Shown here: piece by piece, positions 48,757 to 58,061 of the stretch
Layout: each line of letters opens with the position of its first letter
Numbering within the stretch: position 1 is the stretch's first letter
Program-made: the position numbers and the translations under genes
Assembly: GCF_016714285.1 (NCBI RefSeq)
Contig: NZ_JADJNN010000001.1
Coordinates: forward strand, 806,001 to 870,000
DNA: 64,000 bases
Source of the DNA: Nannocystis sp.
GTDB lineage: Bacteria; Myxococcota_A; Polyangia; Nannocystales; Nannocystaceae
Direction: 5' to 3'
The notes under the pieces: generated by a model
What the model saw: the letters and a program-made list of their open reading frames with translations, nothing else
Told to the model about the DNA's origin: nothing
Databases searched by the model: none

Positions 48757-48804
48757 AGCTGCGCCATGGGACATGTCGCGCAGGACATGTCCCATGGCGC
48801 AGCT
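48757..48804. terminator. Long perfect palindrome between convergent genes
   Basis: 21-bp perfect arms (outer AGCTGCGCC, inner GGGACATGTC) around a 6-nt GCGCAG loop. It lies 70 bp after the kinase stop and 23 bp after the stop of the convergent DUF4215 gene. No U-tract on either side. By sequence it is an enlarged copy of the dispersed element; a bidirectional terminator role is inferred from position. Confidence 0.6.
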
Positions 48805-48826
48805 TAGGCCCCGGGGCTAGCGGAGC

Positions 48827-50734
48827 TCAGGGCAGCACGGCGTTGACGGTGGTGATGTCGTCGACCCACACGGTGTCGGAGCCCGAGCTGACGCTGCCGT
48901 CCTTGAAGTAGGACCACTTCAGGTTGTGGGCGCCCATCGCGACCGGCACGTTGATCTGCGTCCAGCCGATGGTGCCCGACCACGCGTTCTTCTGGACGCC
49001 GTCGACGTAGAAGCGCAGGAAGTCCCAGCCGCTCTCGGTGCTGATGCGGTACCAGAAGTTCACGCTGCCCGCGGCCGTGAAGTTCAGGTTGACGTCGATG
49101 GTGCTGCTCTGGCTGTCGCCGATGTTGCCGCACTCTCCGGCGAAGAGGCCAGCGTGCGGCATGGTCCCGCTGCCGAACCAGTTGGCGTTGCCGCTCTTGT
49201 TCCACTCGGCCGGCAGCACCGCGCCGCCCTCGAAGTCCTCGCCCCAGTTGGTGAGCGTGCAGTTGGCGCAGTTGTCGTTCGGGTCGTTGTTGCCGTCGTC
49301 GCACTGCTCGACGCCCATCTTGACGTAGCCGTCGCCACAGACCGCGACCTTGCAGTCCTTCACGCAGCTGTCGGTGTTGCTCATGTTGCCGTCGTCGCAG
49401 TCCTCGACGCCCGCGTGCAGGAAGCCGTCGCCGCAGGCGGCGGTCTGGCAGCCGGAGACGCAGTCGTCGGTGTCGACGTTGTTCATGTCGTCGCACTGCT
49501 CGGGCGGCTGGGTGAAGCCGTCGCCGCAGGCGGCGTTCTTGCACACGTCGGTGCACGCGTCGGTGTTGTCCTTGTTGGCGTCGTCGCACTCCTCGTCCGG
49601 GCCGGTGAAGCCGTCGCCGCAGATGTTGTCGCTGCAGTCCGACTTGCAGGCGTTGTTGTCGTCGTTGTCCGGGCCGTTGTCGCACTGCTCGTGGTTCTCC
49701 CACACGAACATGTCGCCGCAGGTCGCCTCCTGGCAGGTGGAGGTGCAGTCGCCGGTGTCCTTGTTGTCGGGCCCGAGGTCGCAGGTCTCGCCGAGGCTGG
49801 CCTGGACGAAGTTGTCGCCGCAGATCGGGAAGCCGCACTGGTCGGTGCAGTCGTCGTCGTTGTCGCCGTTGGCCCCGTCGTCGCACTCCTCGAACTTGTC
49901 GACGACGTTGTTGCCGCAGGCCTCGGCCTCGCAGTTGGCGTTGCAGCCGTCGCCGTCGTCGATGTTGCCGTCGTCGCAGCCCTCGGTCGGGCTCTGGTCG
50001 CCGTCGCCGCAGACGTTGATGACGCACTCCGCGTTGCAGGCCTGACCGGCGCCGTTGTTGGCGCCGTCGTCGCACTCCTCGGCGCCGTCGCGGATGAAGC
50101 CGTCGCCGCAGACCGCGTTCTTGCACTCACCGGTGCACTCGGCCATCGGGTTGTTGTCAGCCCCGTTGTCGCACTCCTCGTTGTTGGTCGGCTGGATCAA
50201 GCTGTCGCCGCAGGCCGCCGCGGTGCACGCGCTGGTGCACATGTCGGTGTCGTCGGCGTTGCCGTCGTCGCAGATCTCGTCCTTGCTGACGAGCCCGTCG
50301 CCGCAGCCAGGCACCGCGCACTTCGAGGTGCACTCGTCGCCGTCGCGGGTGTTGCCGTCGTCGCAGCCCTCGCCCGGGCCCATCGCCCCGTCGCCGCAGA
50401 CGTTGACCTTGCACGCCGCGGTGCAGGCCTTGTCGTCGGCGTTGTCGGCCCCGTTGTCACACTCCTCGGCGCCCTCCTTCGTGCCGTTGCCACAGACCGG
50501 ATCGGGCTCGCCGGTCGTGCCGTCGTCGGTGGTCGGATCGGTGGTCGGATCGGTCGAGGTCGGCGGGGTGCCGGAGGTCACGTCCTCGCTGGTGGCCTCG
50601 GTGGCGCTGGCGTCGGTCTCCGTCCCCTCGGTGCTGGTGGTGACCGGGTCTTGCGTACAGCCGAGGACCAACGCGCTACCGGCGAGGAGCCACGACAAGG
50701 CGATGAACTGATGCGATGGGTTCTTAACTTCCAT
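48827..50734 (-). CDS. DUF4215-type Cys-rich repeat lipoprotein
   Basis: 635 residues. Signal peptide with lipobox VLGC, then a Thr/Glu/Asp stalk (TEGTETDASATEATSEDVTS), then thirteen repeats with the pattern CGDG....EECDDGN....D.C...C that vary in length from about 30 to 40 residues, and a C-terminal jelly-roll (~520-635: WGEDFEGGAVLPAEWN to VWVDDITTVN) that resembles a carbohydrate- or surface-binding module. The acidic repeats could bind calcium. A cell-surface role such as adhesion is likely; none is established for the family. A TAGGCT hexamer 6 bp before the ATG fits a leaderless mRNA. Confidence 0.9.
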   Translation of the reverse strand: MEVKNPSHQFIALSWLLAGSALVLGCTQDPVTTSTEGTETDASATEATSEDVTSGTPPTSTDPTTDPTTDDGTTGEPDPVCGNGTKEGAEECDNGADNADDKACTAACKVNVCGDGAMGPGEGCDDGNTRDGDECTSKCAVPGCGDGLVSKDEICDDGNADDTDMCTSACTAAACGDSLIQPTNNEECDNGADNNPMAECTGECKNAVCGDGFIRDGAEECDDGANNGAGQACNAECVINVCGDGDQSPTEGCDDGNIDDGDGCNANCEAEACGNNVVDKFEECDDGANGDNDDDCTDQCGFPICGDNFVQASLGETCDLGPDNKDTGDCTSTCQEATCGDMFVWENHEQCDNGPDNDDNNACKSDCSDNICGDGFTGPDEECDDANKDNTDACTDVCKNAACGDGFTQPPEQCDDMNNVDTDDCVSGCQTAACGDGFLHAGVEDCDDGNMSNTDSCVKDCKVAVCGDGYVKMGVEQCDDGNNDPNDNCANCTLTNWGEDFEGGAVLPAEWNKSGNANWFGSGTMPHAGLFAGECGNIGDSQSSTIDVNLNFTAAGSVNFWYRISTESGWDFLRFYVDGVQKNAWSGTIGWTQINVPVAMGAHNLKWSYFKDGSVSSGSDTVWVDDITTVNAVLP

Positions 50735-50740
50735 CGCGCC

Positions 50741-50746
50741 AGCCTA
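50741..50746 (-). promoter_or_regulatory. -10 element (TAGGCT) for the 48827-50734 gene
   Basis: TAGGCT on the minus strand, 6 bp, ATG at 50734. Confidence 0.5.
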
Positions 50747-50899
50747 TGGCAGCGCGAGCTTCGGCCGCAAGCGTGTATCGGCAATTTCCCGCCGACCGGT
50801 GGCGCGGCGCACTGCACAGGATCGAGGCTGGGCGCACTTGCGCACGCGGTGAGATGGCCCCCTGCGACCCCTCCCCGGGCTCCAGAGATGAAGCGAACT

Positions 50900-52363
50900 T
50901 CAGCTCCGGCGCTTGGCGGGCCGACCCGCAGTGCCGGGGACAGCGCTGCCCGACCTGGCTGGAGCACGCGGGTCGGACCTCGCGCCGGCCGGCTTGGCGC
51001 TGGAGCGTGCACCGCCCGCGGCGCGCTGACTGCTGGATTTGGCCTGTCCGCGCGGCGGTTTGCCCGAGCTCGCGCCGGCGGAGCGCTCACCGTCGGCGCG
51101 TGTGATCCGACGCCGCGAATCAGGCGTCGCGTCGCGGTCCGTGAGATCGTCGTCGGCCTCGGCGGCGGCCCACGCGGCCCGGATCTCCCGGTCCGTCTCG
51201 TCGGCGAGCGGGTCGTCGTCGTCGCCCTCAGCGGGCTCCGGCGGGCGCGCGCGCAGGGCCTCGAGCGCGGGTCGCAGGCTCAAGAGACCGAGCTGCCCCG
51301 GGACCACCGCGAGGCCGAGGCGCAGCGCCTCCTCGGCGCGCACGAGATCCTCGCGCTCCAGCGCCTCGCGCAGCGCTGACTCCTGCGCACGCACGAACTC
51401 GGGGCTGCACGCGAGCACCCGCGCGGCCAGGTCAGCGCGGGTCGGGGTCGCCCGCTCGCCGCGGTCCCCGTGTTTGGACCTGTCTTTGGAGGCAGGTACA
51501 GTGGAGCCTGGCTCGGCGGCGACGCAGGCCCAGGCCAGGAAGTGCGCCTGCAGGCCCTGCTCGCGCGCCAGCTCGGCGGCGCGGGTGAAGGCCCGCAGCG
51601 CGTCGCCCGGGCCCTGCGGCCCGCCGAGGCCGAGCAGCACGCGCCCGTGCTCGTGGTGGCCCCACGCGAACTCGGGCGCGCGACGCAGCAGCTGGCGCAG
51701 CTCGCCGGCTGCGGCCCGCAGCTCGCCAGCGCGGCGCAGCGACTGGGCCAGGCGGAAGCGGGCCAGCGGCGCGTCGGGATCGAGGTCGAGGTGGCGCCGC
51801 AGCAGTCGCCGCTCGGCGGCGCGGGTCAGCTCGCCGTCGCTGCCGAAGAGCTGCTCCTGGTATTCGCCCTCCTCGTCGTAGAGCACGGCGACCTCGCCGA
51901 GCATCGCCAGCACCAGCAGGTCGACGCTGGCGCTGTGCGGCAGGCGCTCGCCGTCCTCCTCGACCAGCACGACGTCAGCGCCCTCGGCGTGCGGGTCGGC
52001 GCAGATCACCAGCAGCTCCCCGTCGCGCTCGCCGATCGGCACGTCGTCGGCGGCGACGCTGCCCGCGGCCCGCAGCTCGGCGGTGGCCGTCATGATCTCC
52101 GCGAGCGGCCACAGGGTCAACGCGCCGGCGGCCAGCTCGAGGCCGTCCCACTGGGCCCACAGCAGCTGGGCCGCGGGCGGCAGCGGGCTTTGGCGCAGCG
52201 CGTCCGGATCGGCCGGCGACCCGAAGCGGTGCAGGCCCTCGGGCGCGTCGCGCAGGCGATCCTCGATGCGGTCGAGGTTGTGCTCGACGCGGCGGCGCTC
52301 GTCGGCCCCGACTTGCTCAGGGCGGAGGCCGTCGCGGTGCTCGGGGTTGGGCGTGCGGGACAT
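50900..52363 (-). CDS. Hypothetical protein with SMI1/KNR4-like and TPR regions
   Basis: 487 residues from the ATG at 52363. A possible SUKH (SMI1/KNR4) region at ~50-170 (LPPAAQLLWAQWDGLELAAG, DVPIGERDGELLVICADPH), then TPR-like helices (DLDPDAPLARFRLAQSLRRAG, FAWGHHEHGRVLLGLGG), and a long basic/Ser tail from ~410 (GERSAGASSGKPPRGQAKSS). SUKH proteins are often immunity or scaffold proteins; no toxin gene is seen nearby. GTVPASKDRSK is encoded by a copy of the dispersed element near 51480. Assignments are tentative. Confidence 0.7.
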   Translation of the reverse strand: MSRTPNPEHRDGLRPEQVGADERRRVEHNLDRIEDRLRDAPEGLHRFGSPADPDALRQSPLPPAAQLLWAQWDGLELAAGALTLWPLAEIMTATAELRAAGSVAADDVPIGERDGELLVICADPHAEGADVVLVEEDGERLPHSASVDLLVLAMLGEVAVLYDEEGEYQEQLFGSDGELTRAAERRLLRRHLDLDPDAPLARFRLAQSLRRAGELRAAAGELRQLLRRAPEFAWGHHEHGRVLLGLGGPQGPGDALRAFTRAAELAREQGLQAHFLAWACVAAEPGSTVPASKDRSKHGDRGERATPTRADLAARVLACSPEFVRAQESALREALEREDLVRAEEALRLGLAVVPGQLGLLSLRPALEALRARPPEPAEGDDDDPLADETDREIRAAWAAAEADDDLTDRDATPDSRRRITRADGERSAGASSGKPPRGQAKSSSQRAAGGARSSAKPAGARSDPRAPARSGSAVPGTAGRPAKRRS

Positions 52364-52400
52364 CGCTGCGGCGGCTTCTAACACGCCGCGGGGCGCGAGC

Positions 52401-53723
52401 CTACTCCGTCAGCGGCACGCGCGTGCAGTCGTAGGTCACGTCCATGGTCGGGCCGTGGTCGATGACCTCGAAGTCGGTCGCCTTGAGCATGTTGAGGTCT
52501 TGCGGCCCGAGGTCGACCTCGGCCCAGGTCGCGCAGCTGACGACATCGGCCTGCGCCGTGAGGGCGATGGTGCCGCCGTCGGCCATGTACATGCCGTACT
52601 TCTGCATGGCCCTGGCCACCACCTGGGCCGCGGGCTTGAGGTTCTCGACCGGGTAGTCGGCCTTGAGGCGCATGTGGCCGCCGTACGGGATCGAGGTCAT
52701 CGGCCCGCTGGTGTTGGTGCCGTGGGTCGCGGGGTACACGTACTTCTTGGTCCGGATCATCGTGTTGGGCAGGATGAAGCGGATCGCGTGATCGATGACG
52801 CCGGCCTTCACCTCCTCGGCGCTGAACAGCAGCGGCGCGATCGGGAAGCCGGCCGCGTCGGCGCTGGTGCACTGCTGACCGCGACCGTCGGGGCCCGGCG
52901 CGGCGTCGGTCGGCCACAGCGCCTCGCAGCCGCCGATGAAGTTGTCGCCGGCATCGACGGTCGCGTGATAGATCTCGTAGAGGCGCTGCTCGGAGCGCGA
53001 GACGACGATCATGTGACAGTCGGCGCCGTCGCCGAAGCCGCTGCAGTCGTAGCCGGCCCACTGGTTGTTCGGGTCGGGCGGGTCCTGCGGGTAGTCCTCG
53101 ACGTAGCCGCCGGGCGGCAGGGGCACGGGCGCGGTGTCACAGTCGGGCTCGTAGTAGTAATCGGGGTCGAGCTCGAAGGCCCGCTTCGCGGTGCCGGCCG
53201 GGGCGTCGACGGCGACGATGCTGAAGTCGATGCGCATCGACCCGCTGCCCCAGCCGCCGGGGCCCATGGTCTGGACCATCCACTGTGTGATCGCGTTCGA
53301 GTCGGCGGTGATCGGGGCCTTGCTGACGTCGGTGTAGAACCACGCGTCGTCGGGGAAGTAGCGGCCCTCGGCCTGCGAGGCGCACAGGGTGTCATCGTTG
53401 CCGCCGCTGTCGGTGGTGGTGTCCGGGGCGGTGGTCGCGGTGTCGGTGCTGGTGTCGGTGGTCGGGCCCTGCGTGGTCGACGGGTCGGTCGTGCCAGGGG
53501 TCGGATCGCTGTCCGTGCTCGGGCCGCTGGTCGGGCCGCTCGTCGGCGTGTTCGAGGTCGCGGGGTCGCTCGAATTGGTCGGCGTCTCGCTGGTGCTGCC
53601 AGGCCCCGGGTCGCCGCTCGGACCGCCGCTCGAGCCGCTCGTCGTGTCACCGTCGCCGCCGCCGCAGGCCGCGAGCGTGCACACGCTGGCGACGAACAAG
53701 GGATGGATCATGCGAAGCTTCAT
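52401..53723 (-). CDS. Hypothetical stalked lipoprotein
   Basis: 440 residues with signal peptide and lipobox TLAAC, then ~100 residues of Gly/Ser/Thr/Pro/Asp stalk (TSETPTNSSDPATSNTPTSG), then a globular domain from ~115 (ASQAEGRYFPDDAWFYTDVS) with GYDCSGFGDGADCHMIVVSRSEQRLYEIYHA in the middle and KYVYPATHGTNTSGPMTSIPYGG near 345, whose G-T-N-x-S-G-P-M-x-S-I-P-Y-G stretch looks like a surface hydrolase or binding loop. No family recognised. Start at 53723 fits the signal peptide. Confidence 0.8.
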   Translation of the reverse strand: MKLRMIHPLFVASVCTLAACGGGDGDTTSGSSGGPSGDPGPGSTSETPTNSSDPATSNTPTSGPTSGPSTDSDPTPGTTDPSTTQGPTTDTSTDTATTAPDTTTDSGGNDDTLCASQAEGRYFPDDAWFYTDVSKAPITADSNAITQWMVQTMGPGGWGSGSMRIDFSIVAVDAPAGTAKRAFELDPDYYYEPDCDTAPVPLPPGGYVEDYPQDPPDPNNQWAGYDCSGFGDGADCHMIVVSRSEQRLYEIYHATVDAGDNFIGGCEALWPTDAAPGPDGRGQQCTSADAAGFPIAPLLFSAEEVKAGVIDHAIRFILPNTMIRTKKYVYPATHGTNTSGPMTSIPYGGHMRLKADYPVENLKPAAQVVARAMQKYGMYMADGGTIALTAQADVVSCATWAEVDLGPQDLNMLKATDFEVIDHGPTMDVTYDCTRVPLTE

Positions 53724-53852
53724 GCGCCCATCATCGGCGCCAGCGGGCCCGGCGTACAGGGCCCTTCGCAGCGCGCCTGCGCGCGTTCGTGGCCAGGACC
53801 TGTCCGAAGGGACATCTCGTCCGCCGTGATCACCGAGGCCGCGAGGCCCCTG

Positions 53853-54551
53853 TCAGGCCAGACCGGCCCGCACGGTCGCGGCGAGGCGCAGGGGCGGCAG
53901 CGCGGCGAACATCTCACGCAAGCCGGCGAAGCTGCCGCTCGGGTAGGCGTCGCTCGGCTCCTCGTGCTCGGGCAGCTGGACGAAGCACTGGTCGAGCGCG
54001 AGCTGGAGGCGGTTGGGGCACTGGCAGGGGTTTTGCGGGTGGAGGTGGCCGCAGCGCGGCTCCAGGTAGCCCTCGAGGCTCTGCAGCATCCGCGTCTTGA
54101 CGCTGGAGAAGCCGCGCGGGGTGTCGCCCTGCAGCGTGATGACCTCGGGCTCGGGCAGGCCGAGCACGACCAGCAGCACGAAGGCCTCGCGCTGGGTCGG
54201 CGGCAGCGACTGCACCGCGGCGATCAGGCAGCTCTGCATGAAGCTGGTGAGCAGCACCGGCAGGCGGCGCACGCCGCTACGGAGCGCGGTCGGGCCGAGC
54301 CGGAGCGCGACGCTGGTGCCGAGGCGGAGGGTGTCGTCGAGGCGCTCGCGGACGCTGGCCGGGGTGCTCTTGCGGACGGCGGCGTGGGCGAACACGGCGG
54401 TGCGCAGGGCCGCGAGACGCGGGGCGAGCGGGCCCGCGGAGCCGCTGGCGACCGCGCTGCGGACCGCGTCCAGGGCGAGCTGGCGGTCGCCCAGCATCCA
54501 CGCTGCGTAGGCGTAGAGTCGATCGAGCGGGTCGCTGGCGGGATCCGTCAT
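53853..54551 (-). CDS. Sigma-70-like protein with NPCxC tail
   Basis: 232 residues from the ATG at 54551, where TACTTT 8 bp upstream gives a leaderless start. Region 2 is poorly conserved (DRLYAYAAWMLGDRQLALDAVR), region 4 is recognisable (LPPTQREAFVLLVVLGLPEPEVITLQGDTPRGFSSVKTRML). After it comes CGHLHPQNPCQC, a motif seen in some ECF sigma factors, and a ~35-residue tail. It could be a divergent sigma factor or an inactive relative. It lies just downstream of the M1-like/beta-barrel gene, on the same strand. Confidence 0.75.
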   Translation of the reverse strand: MTDPASDPLDRLYAYAAWMLGDRQLALDAVRSAVASGSAGPLAPRLAALRTAVFAHAAVRKSTPASVRERLDDTLRLGTSVALRLGPTALRSGVRRLPVLLTSFMQSCLIAAVQSLPPTQREAFVLLVVLGLPEPEVITLQGDTPRGFSSVKTRMLQSLEGYLEPRCGHLHPQNPCQCPNRLQLALDQCFVQLPEHEEPSDAYPSGSFAGLREMFAALPPLRLAATVRAGLA

Positions 54552-54559
54552 CGCCGGCG

Positions 54560-54565
54560 AAAGTA
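54560..54565 (-). promoter_or_regulatory. -10 element (TACTTT) for the sigma-like gene
   Basis: TACTTT on the minus strand, 8 bp, ATG at 54551. Confidence 0.5.
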
Positions 54566-54578
54566 CCACGCGCGCGCG

Positions 54579-57500
54579 TCAGAACGGCTGCAAGAAGCTG
54601 AGGTTCAGGCCGACCGGCGGCAGCGTGTACTGGCCGGGCGCGAGGCCCTGCAGCTCGCCGAGGTAGTTGGGGTGGACGTGGCCGAGGCACACGCTGTCGC
54701 GGCGGACCAGCGGGACGGCGACGTCGAAGCGGATGAACTGCGGCGTCACCCCGAGCAGCTGCATGAGCGCCGTCACGCCGTAGCCGACCTGCGCGTGGTA
54801 GCTGCCCCGGCCGAACCAGCCGTCGTAGCCGCCGCAGGGCGAGGTGCTGGCGACGCCGGTGAACAGCGCCCCGCCGAGGCCGCGCAGCCAGGCGACGTGC
54901 AGCAGGTTGCCGTCGAGGTTGTTGACGTAGGTGTGGCGGTACTCGAGCTGCGCGAGGGCCATCGCGCGGCCGAAGATCTCGTTGCCGCCGTAGCCGCCGA
55001 GGCCCTCGAGGCCGCCGGCCCGGATCAGGCTGCGGTACTCGGGCTCCGAGTCGATCGGGGCCATCACCGCGAGCTCGATCCGGCTGGCGATGGTGTGCTG
55101 GTGGGCGAGGTGCCAGATCTGCACCCACGAGGCCGCGACCGTCAGGCTGTAGCGGTGGTCGGTCTCGCTGCCGACGCGCACGGTCTGGCCGGCGTTGACC
55201 ACCAGGGCGAGCCGCCGGCCGCGGTCGGGCCACAACATGAACTTGCGGGTGTCGTCGATCAGCGCCGCGGTCTCGGAGACGCGCAGGCCGGCGCTCTGAT
55301 CGAGGCCGTGGGCGTTGAGCCACTGGAGGTCGGCGAACAGACGAATGCGGGTGCGCCGGCGCCGGCGGTTGACCTTGTCGCCGAGCCAGATGCTCGCGCC
55401 GACGCCGGCCGCCCCGGTCGCCTCGCGATCGCGTTGCAGCTGCAAGTGTCCGGTGTAGCGGAGGTCGCGGCGCTGACTGCCCTCGAACAGCACGCGGCCC
55501 GAGAGCGCCTGCAGGCGCGCCGCGGCGGTCTTGGCGGCCGAGAACTCGGAGGCCGAGATCTCGAAGCCGATGCCGGTGTAGACGAAGCGGGGCTGGGCCG
55601 GGCGGCGGTTGTTGAACAGCGGGTCGACGTTGGCCCGCGGCCGCGGGGTCTCGCTGAGGCGCGCGCGCGGGTCGACGGTGACGGCGTGCAGCGGCCGGTC
55701 GGTGAGCAGCGTGAAGGTGTGGCTGGCCTTGCGCGGCACCTGCGAGAGCCCGCGCGGCGCCGGCAGACCCTCGGCGTCGCCGTTCCACACCAGGTAGTGC
55801 GAGCGACCGCCGCGCTCGCGCGCCAGCACCTGAACCGGCTCGATCACCGGAACGTCGCCGTCGCGGGCGACGGTGATGTGGTGACGGTAGCCGCTGGCGA
55901 CCGCGGCGGTCTTGACCCCGGCGACGCTGTAGTCGAGCGCGGGCAAGGGCGCGAGCCACTGCTCGAAGAACCAGCCGAGGCGGCGCCCGTAGGCCGCCTC
56001 GGCCAGGCGCCGCGGGTCGGCCTCGGGGTCGGCGACCACGCCGATGTAGAGCCGGGCGCGCTGGCTGGGGGACATCAAGTCGCCGAGCTTCTCGTGGATC
56101 CGGCGCCCGGTCGGGAGCATGTGGCTGAAGTAGAGCGGGTGGACCCGCCGCGCCATCATGTCCTCGCTGCCGCGGAAGTAGGCCTGGGCGAAGGTCGCCT
56201 GGCCCGAGTAGAGGAAGTTGTCGACCACCGGGACGAAGGTGAAGTTGCGGAAGATGTCGCTGACGAACTCGTCGCCGTGGTCGCGTTGCACCCGCCACAC
56301 CTCGAGCAGCGCCATCGTCAGCGCGCCGTGCAGCCACAGGTCGGTGGAGGGGTCGTGACGGCCCACCTGGCGCCCGTAGGTGAGCAGGTCGAGGCTCGCG
56401 CGGGCCATCGCGGTGGTGTGAAATTCGGTGAAGCGGCGGCTCGGCCACAGCTGCAGCGCCTGGTCGCTGACCACGACCACGCTCGGGTGAAACTCGGCGA
56501 CGTTGGTGCGCACCGGGCCCTGCACGAAGGTCAAGGTGCTGCCGAGCGGCACCTCCATGCCGGCCGAGCGGGCGACGTCGAGGCTCTCGCGCGCGACCTT
56601 CAGGCTGTGACCGGCGAGGTCGCGGCGCAGCTGCAGGCGGGTCTCGCCCGGCAGGCGCGCGCCCGGCCGCGGCCGCATGTGCAGCACCTCGATGCGCACG
56701 CCGCGGTAGTGCTGCGTGGTCCGCCGCCAGCGCGGGCCCCAGAACACCGAGGGGTAGGCCATGCGCCCGTCGCCGCCGACCGGCGCGCGCGTGACGATCA
56801 GCTCGTCGCCGGCCAGGGCCCGGACCTCGTGCTCGCTGGGAACCTGTCCCGGAGACCAGGTCGGGACGTCGGCGAAGCGCAGCTCGGCGACGTCCCAGCG
56901 CACCGGATCGATGACGCGGCCCGGCGGCAGCGCGGGGCCGCCGGCCGCCGGCACGCTCGGCAGCGGAGCGACGGCGCCGTCGAGCGAGCAGCGCCGACGC
57001 GAGCAGCCGAGCGGCCAATATCGGTGCGGCACCCGGATGCGGTAAAACAGGCGCAGATGGGTCTCACCGGGCCGCAGCTCGACCTCCAGGTCGCCGCGCT
57101 CGCCGATGCGGGTGACCCGGACCGCGCCCCGATGATCGACCACCTCGAGGGTGGCGGCCTTGAAGGGACCGTCGAGGTAGGTCGAGACGGCGACCTCGTC
57201 GAGGTCGCTCGGCTCGCGCGGCAGGGCGGCCGCGTAGTTGAGCAGGACGAGGCGCTCGCCGGGTCGGGCCGCGCGGGTCAAAGTGTAGTCGGCGTCGCCG
57301 TCGACCACGCCGCCGCGGAGTGCCACCCGCTCCCCGCCCGGCAGGCGGGTGCCACCGCGGTGGACGCTGAGCCGCACCTGCACGCCCGCGACCCGCAGCG
57401 ACGACGCGATCGCGTCGGCCGGGACGCTGATGCCGGTCGCGCTGGGTGCCGCCGCCGCGCCCGCGACCGGCAAGGCGGCCGCGGCGGGCGTGTGCGTGTC

Positions 57501-57776
57501 ACCGACCGGGGCATCCGGGTGCTTCGGGCTCGCGGTCGCGGCGGGCGTGTGCGTGTCACCGGCCTGGGCACCCGGGTGCTTCGGGCTCGCGGTCGCGGCG
57601 GGCGTGTGCGTCGGGCTCGCGGTCGCGGCGCTCGCCGTCAGCATCGCCAGCGCGGCGCCGTCGATGTTGGCCCATGCCGCGGCATGCAAGCCTGGCTCCG
57701 GGCGGGCCGACGCCGACGCAGGACCGGCGATCAAGCCCGCGAGGGCGAACACGAGGCCCGGCACGAGGCCCGGCAC
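54579..57776 (-). CDS. M1-peptidase-like periplasmic domain joined to an outer-membrane beta-barrel
   Basis: 1065 residues from a GTG at 57776, which precedes a signal peptide (LVFALAGLIAGPASASA); the open frame further upstream is antisense to the 58062 gene. After a Thr/Ala/Pro linker (copies of THTPAATASPKHP) comes a domain (~250-720) with the layout of M1 aminopeptidases (GVRIEVLHMRPRPGARLP, FFEQWLAPLPALDYSVAGVK), but the HEXXH zinc site is not found: the place where it should be reads FTEFHTTAMARASL. The last ~330 residues are amphipathic strands ending in Phe (GLNLSFLQPF), the mark of an outer-membrane barrel, as in BamA or Omp85-like tails. So probably a surface or periplasmic protein with an inactive peptidase fold. 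Confidence 0.75.
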   Translation of the reverse strand: MPGLVPGLVFALAGLIAGPASASARPEPGLHAAAWANIDGAALAMLTASAATASPTHTPAATASPKHPGAQAGDTHTPAATASPKHPDAPVGDTHTPAAAALPVAGAAAAPSATGISVPADAIASSLRVAGVQVRLSVHRGGTRLPGGERVALRGGVVDGDADYTLTRAARPGERLVLLNYAAALPREPSDLDEVAVSTYLDGPFKAATLEVVDHRGAVRVTRIGERGDLEVELRPGETHLRLFYRIRVPHRYWPLGCSRRRCSLDGAVAPLPSVPAAGGPALPPGRVIDPVRWDVAELRFADVPTWSPGQVPSEHEVRALAGDELIVTRAPVGGDGRMAYPSVFWGPRWRRTTQHYRGVRIEVLHMRPRPGARLPGETRLQLRRDLAGHSLKVARESLDVARSAGMEVPLGSTLTFVQGPVRTNVAEFHPSVVVVSDQALQLWPSRRFTEFHTTAMARASLDLLTYGRQVGRHDPSTDLWLHGALTMALLEVWRVQRDHGDEFVSDIFRNFTFVPVVDNFLYSGQATFAQAYFRGSEDMMARRVHPLYFSHMLPTGRRIHEKLGDLMSPSQRARLYIGVVADPEADPRRLAEAAYGRRLGWFFEQWLAPLPALDYSVAGVKTAAVASGYRHHITVARDGDVPVIEPVQVLARERGGRSHYLVWNGDAEGLPAPRGLSQVPRKASHTFTLLTDRPLHAVTVDPRARLSETPRPRANVDPLFNNRRPAQPRFVYTGIGFEISASEFSAAKTAAARLQALSGRVLFEGSQRRDLRYTGHLQLQRDREATGAAGVGASIWLGDKVNRRRRRTRIRLFADLQWLNAHGLDQSAGLRVSETAALIDDTRKFMLWPDRGRRLALVVNAGQTVRVGSETDHRYSLTVAASWVQIWHLAHQHTIASRIELAVMAPIDSEPEYRSLIRAGGLEGLGGYGGNEIFGRAMALAQLEYRHTYVNNLDGNLLHVAWLRGLGGALFTGVASTSPCGGYDGWFGRGSYHAQVGYGVTALMQLLGVTPQFIRFDVAVPLVRRDSVCLGHVHPNYLGELQGLAPGQYTLPPVGLNLSFLQPF
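57470..57625. repeat. Tandem repeat in the linker of the beta-barrel gene
   Basis: Two to three copies of a ~60-bp unit containing GCGGGCGTGTGCGTGTCACC and GGGTGCTTCGGGCTCGCGG, encoding repeated THTPAATASPKHP peptides in the stalk after the signal peptide. Confidence 0.75.
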
Positions 57777-58061
57777 GCGGTCCTGCGCGCGCCCGGGCGC
57801 CGCGGCGACATGCAGGAGCTGCGCGCGAGAACGGGGGCGCTGCGAGGGTCTCCTGGGGCCATCCACCGGGTCGGCCCAGCTTGCCGCACCTCGGGGGTCG
57901 TGACCAGCAGCCCCACACGGGGGCGGAGGACCGGCGCGGGCCGGCGCGGGCCTGCGCGGCGTCCATTCACTTGCTCGGGGCGCGCGTGCGGCTCTACAGT
58001 GGACGGGTCGGGCTCCCCGCGGGGGATGCGCTGGCACTTCCTCCTTAATGCGGATCTCGTC

